Origin: JAUYIV01 sp035464675
Lineage (GTDB): Bacteria > Actinomycetota > Acidimicrobiia > Spongiisociales > UBA11373
Reading direction: 5' to 3'
Length of the DNA stretch: 14,142 bases
Assembly: GCA_035464675.1 (NCBI GenBank)
Contig: DATHSA010000005.1
Coordinates: 1-14,142, forward strand
Every line of letters starts with the position of its first letter. Position 1 is the stretch's first letter. The position numbers were made by a program, and so were the translations under genes. Below the pieces are notes generated by a model. It had not been told where the DNA came from, ran no database searches, and saw only the letters and a list, made by a program, of their open reading frames with translations. This document shows positions 13,523 to 14,142 of the stretch, piece after piece.

Positions 13523-13858
13523 TCAGACCGCCGCTCGCACGGACCGGTCCGGTGGAGCCAGCACGCCTGACAGCTCGGCCAGGGCGTCGTCGACGACCCA
13601 GTAGTGGATCCACTTTCCCCGGCGCTCCCTATCGACCAGGCCGGCTTCATGGAGCACCTTCAGGTGGTGGCTGACCGTCGGCTGGGAGACGCCCACCGGA
13701 TCGACCAGCTCGCAGGCGCATGCCTCGCCACACTCCGCGATCAGCGAGAGGAGGCGGAGCCGCGCCGGGTCGCCCAGCGCGCGGAAGCGGGCGGCCAGGG
13801 TGTCGGCGTCGGCGCGGCCGACGGGCGACTCGAGAATCGGTGAGCAACAGGCATCCAT
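13523..13858 (-). CDS. ArsR/SmtB family transcriptional repressor, thiol metal-sensing type
   Basis: A 111-residue winged-helix protein. LAARFRALGDPARLRLLSLI (residues 21-40) and the recognition helix VSQPTVSHHLKVLHEAGLV (57-75) followed by the wing RERRGKWIHYWV are typical of ArsR. Five cysteines are present: Cys4-Cys5 at the N-terminus and Cys43, Cys47, Cys49 in CGEACACEL, which aligns with the ELCVCDL As(III) motif of plasmid ArsR. The N-terminal CC recalls the corynebacterial ArsR, whose site uses an N-terminal Cys pair plus one Cys near the DNA-binding helices. Arsenite, antimonite or a soft metal is therefore the likely inducer. ATG 13858 sits 6 bases after CAATAT, so the mRNA is leaderless; a GTG two codons upstream is an alternative. 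No arsenic efflux or reductase gene is in the window. Confidence 0.92.
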   Translation of the reverse strand: MDACCSPILESPVGRADADTLAARFRALGDPARLRLLSLIAECGEACACELVDPVGVSQPTVSHHLKVLHEAGLVDRERRGKWIHYWVVDDALAELSGVLAPPDRSVRAAV

Positions 13859-13864
13859 ACGCAC

Positions 13865-13919
13865 ATATTGACAGCTGTCGATATATGAGTCAACATATCG
13901 ACAACCATCGATAGGAGGT
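13865..13919. promoter_or_regulatory. Overlapping divergent promoters with two ArsR operator palindromes
   Basis: Plus strand: TTGACA (13868-13873), 17-base spacer, CAACAT (13891-13896), then AGGAGG (13913-13918) before ATG 13923. Minus strand: TTGACT (13888-13893), 17-base spacer, CAATAT (13865-13870), then ATG 13858. Operator 1 is ATATTGACAGCTGTCGATAT (13865-13884), palindromic with one mismatched pair. Operator 2 is TATCGA-N6-TCGATA (13896-13913). Both carry the half-site ATATCGACA. Each palindrome covers a promoter element of both genes, so one repressor would silence both. ArsR binding is inferred from position and symmetry. Confidence 0.75.
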
Positions 13920-13922
13920 GGC

Positions 13923-13994
13923 ATGGGTCCGACCGAGGTCGACGAGACCGCAGACCTGGGCTGCTGCACGGGCTGCCGCCCGGGCTGCTGCTGA
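13923..13994 (+). CDS. 23-residue cysteine-rich micro-protein divergent from arsR
   Basis: ATG 13923 follows a near-consensus ribosome site AGGAGG (13913-13918, 4-base spacing) and a predicted promoter; TGA is at 13992-13994. The acidic first half (MGPTEVDETADL) is followed by GCCTGCRPGCC to the end: five Cys (14, 15, 18, 22, 23) in a CC-x2-C-x3-CC pattern built from three GC-starting four-residue units, all Cys coded TGC. The DNA repeat GGGCTGC recurs exactly every 12 bases (13958, 13970, 13982). Such thiol density suits As(III) or soft-metal binding. Alternatively it is a cysteine-codon leader peptide read before the stem-loop that starts three bases after its stop. I know of no named family for it. 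Expression is strongly suggested by flanking signals; the function is inference. Confidence 0.68.
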   Translation: MGPTEVDETADLGCCTGCRPGCC

Positions 13995-13996
13995 CA

Positions 13997-14029
13997 GTGA
14001 GAGGGGCCCCGGATCGGGGCCCCTCTCAC
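13997..14029 (+). terminator. 14-bp perfect stem-loop after the micro-gene
   Basis: GTGAGAGGGGCCCC (13997-14010) pairs without mismatch with GGGGCCCCTCTCAC (14016-14029) around loop GGATC. It begins two bases after the stop codon of the micro-gene. No U-run follows, as is common for high-GC actinobacterial terminators; an attenuator role is possible. Confidence 0.75.
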
Positions 14030-14142
14030 GTTGCCCGTTGCCCGTTGCCCGTCCTGCGTGACCGTCTCCTGCGACGTGGAGACCGACCGGGGAGGATGGT
14101 TGCGAATCACGTGAACCCCCATCAAACGGGCAACGGGAAACG
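14030..14142. repeat. GTTGCCC repeat with inverted copy; no gene seen
   Basis: Three GTTGCCC units (14030-14050) plus GT follow the stem-loop directly. CCCGTTGCCCGT (14041-14052) returns inverted as ACGGGCAACGGG at 14126-14137. Between them GTCTCC/GGAGAC (14064-14069, 14078-14083) forms a small hairpin. The element probably continues past the window end. No supported coding region lies here. Confidence 0.7.

Noticed and set aside
13859..14125. Extended 200-residue ArsR frame
   Set aside because: The extra N-terminal part would translate the operator, the micro-gene and the stem-loop antisense; ArsR proteins are about 110 residues and ATG 13858 fits the leaderless promoter.
14096..14142. Possible gene start ATG 14096 running off the right edge
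   Set aside because: The purine run abuts the ATG with no proper spacing, and the frame runs through the inverted repeat; only 15 codons are visible.

Overview
The window is high-GC DNA from an actinobacterium. The evidence is the DUF501 / Ppx-GppA gene pair typical of Actinomycetota, an F420-type luciferase-like oxidoreductase, many GTG starts, and a recurring arrangement in which a TANNNT -10 box sits 6-9 bases before the start codon, meaning leaderless mRNAs. A genus cannot be named from sequence alone; an uncultured environmental lineage such as Acidimicrobiia is plausible but unproven. No phage, IS, plasmid or CRISPR features are visible, and most of the window looks like ordinary chromosomal housekeeping and accessory metabolism.

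Layout. 1-1125 (+): end of a DUF501 gene overlapping an exopolyphosphatase. 1131-4452 (-): a polar amino-acid ABC importer (lipoprotein binding protein, one permease, ATPase), followed by a glyoxalase-like VOC protein with its own promoter. 4562-5155 (-): a GNAT acetyltransferase, back to back with tRNA-Leu(UAA) at 5184-5269. 5319-5849 (+): an RmlC-like cupin/sugar epimerase-family protein. 5872-7527 (-): a DUF885 putative zinc peptidase. 7624-8343 (+): a class I methyltransferase whose end overlaps acetoacetate-CoA ligase (8312-10240, -). 10279-10779 (-): a PaaI-type hotdog thioesterase. 10906-11742 (+): a luciferase-like oxidoreductase. 11880-13478 (+): an ABC-F ATPase.

The most interesting part is the right end. 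An ArsR-family repressor (13523-13858, -) with thiol metal-site candidates is divergent from a 23-residue cysteine-rich micro-gene (13923-13994, +). That gene has a strong ribosome binding site and five cysteines in a GC-x-x repeat, and is closed by a 14-bp perfect stem-loop. The two genes share about 50 bp holding two face-to-face promoters (TTGACA-N17-CAACAT and TTGACT-N17-CAATAT) and two copies of a palindromic operator. This looks like a complete metal- or arsenic-responsive unit whose only visible product is a tiny thiol peptide. The main alternative is a cysteine-codon leader-peptide attenuator for a gene beyond the window.

A GTTGCCC heptamer repeat family occurs in two intergenic spots (10803-10836 and 14030-14052), both with inverted partners.
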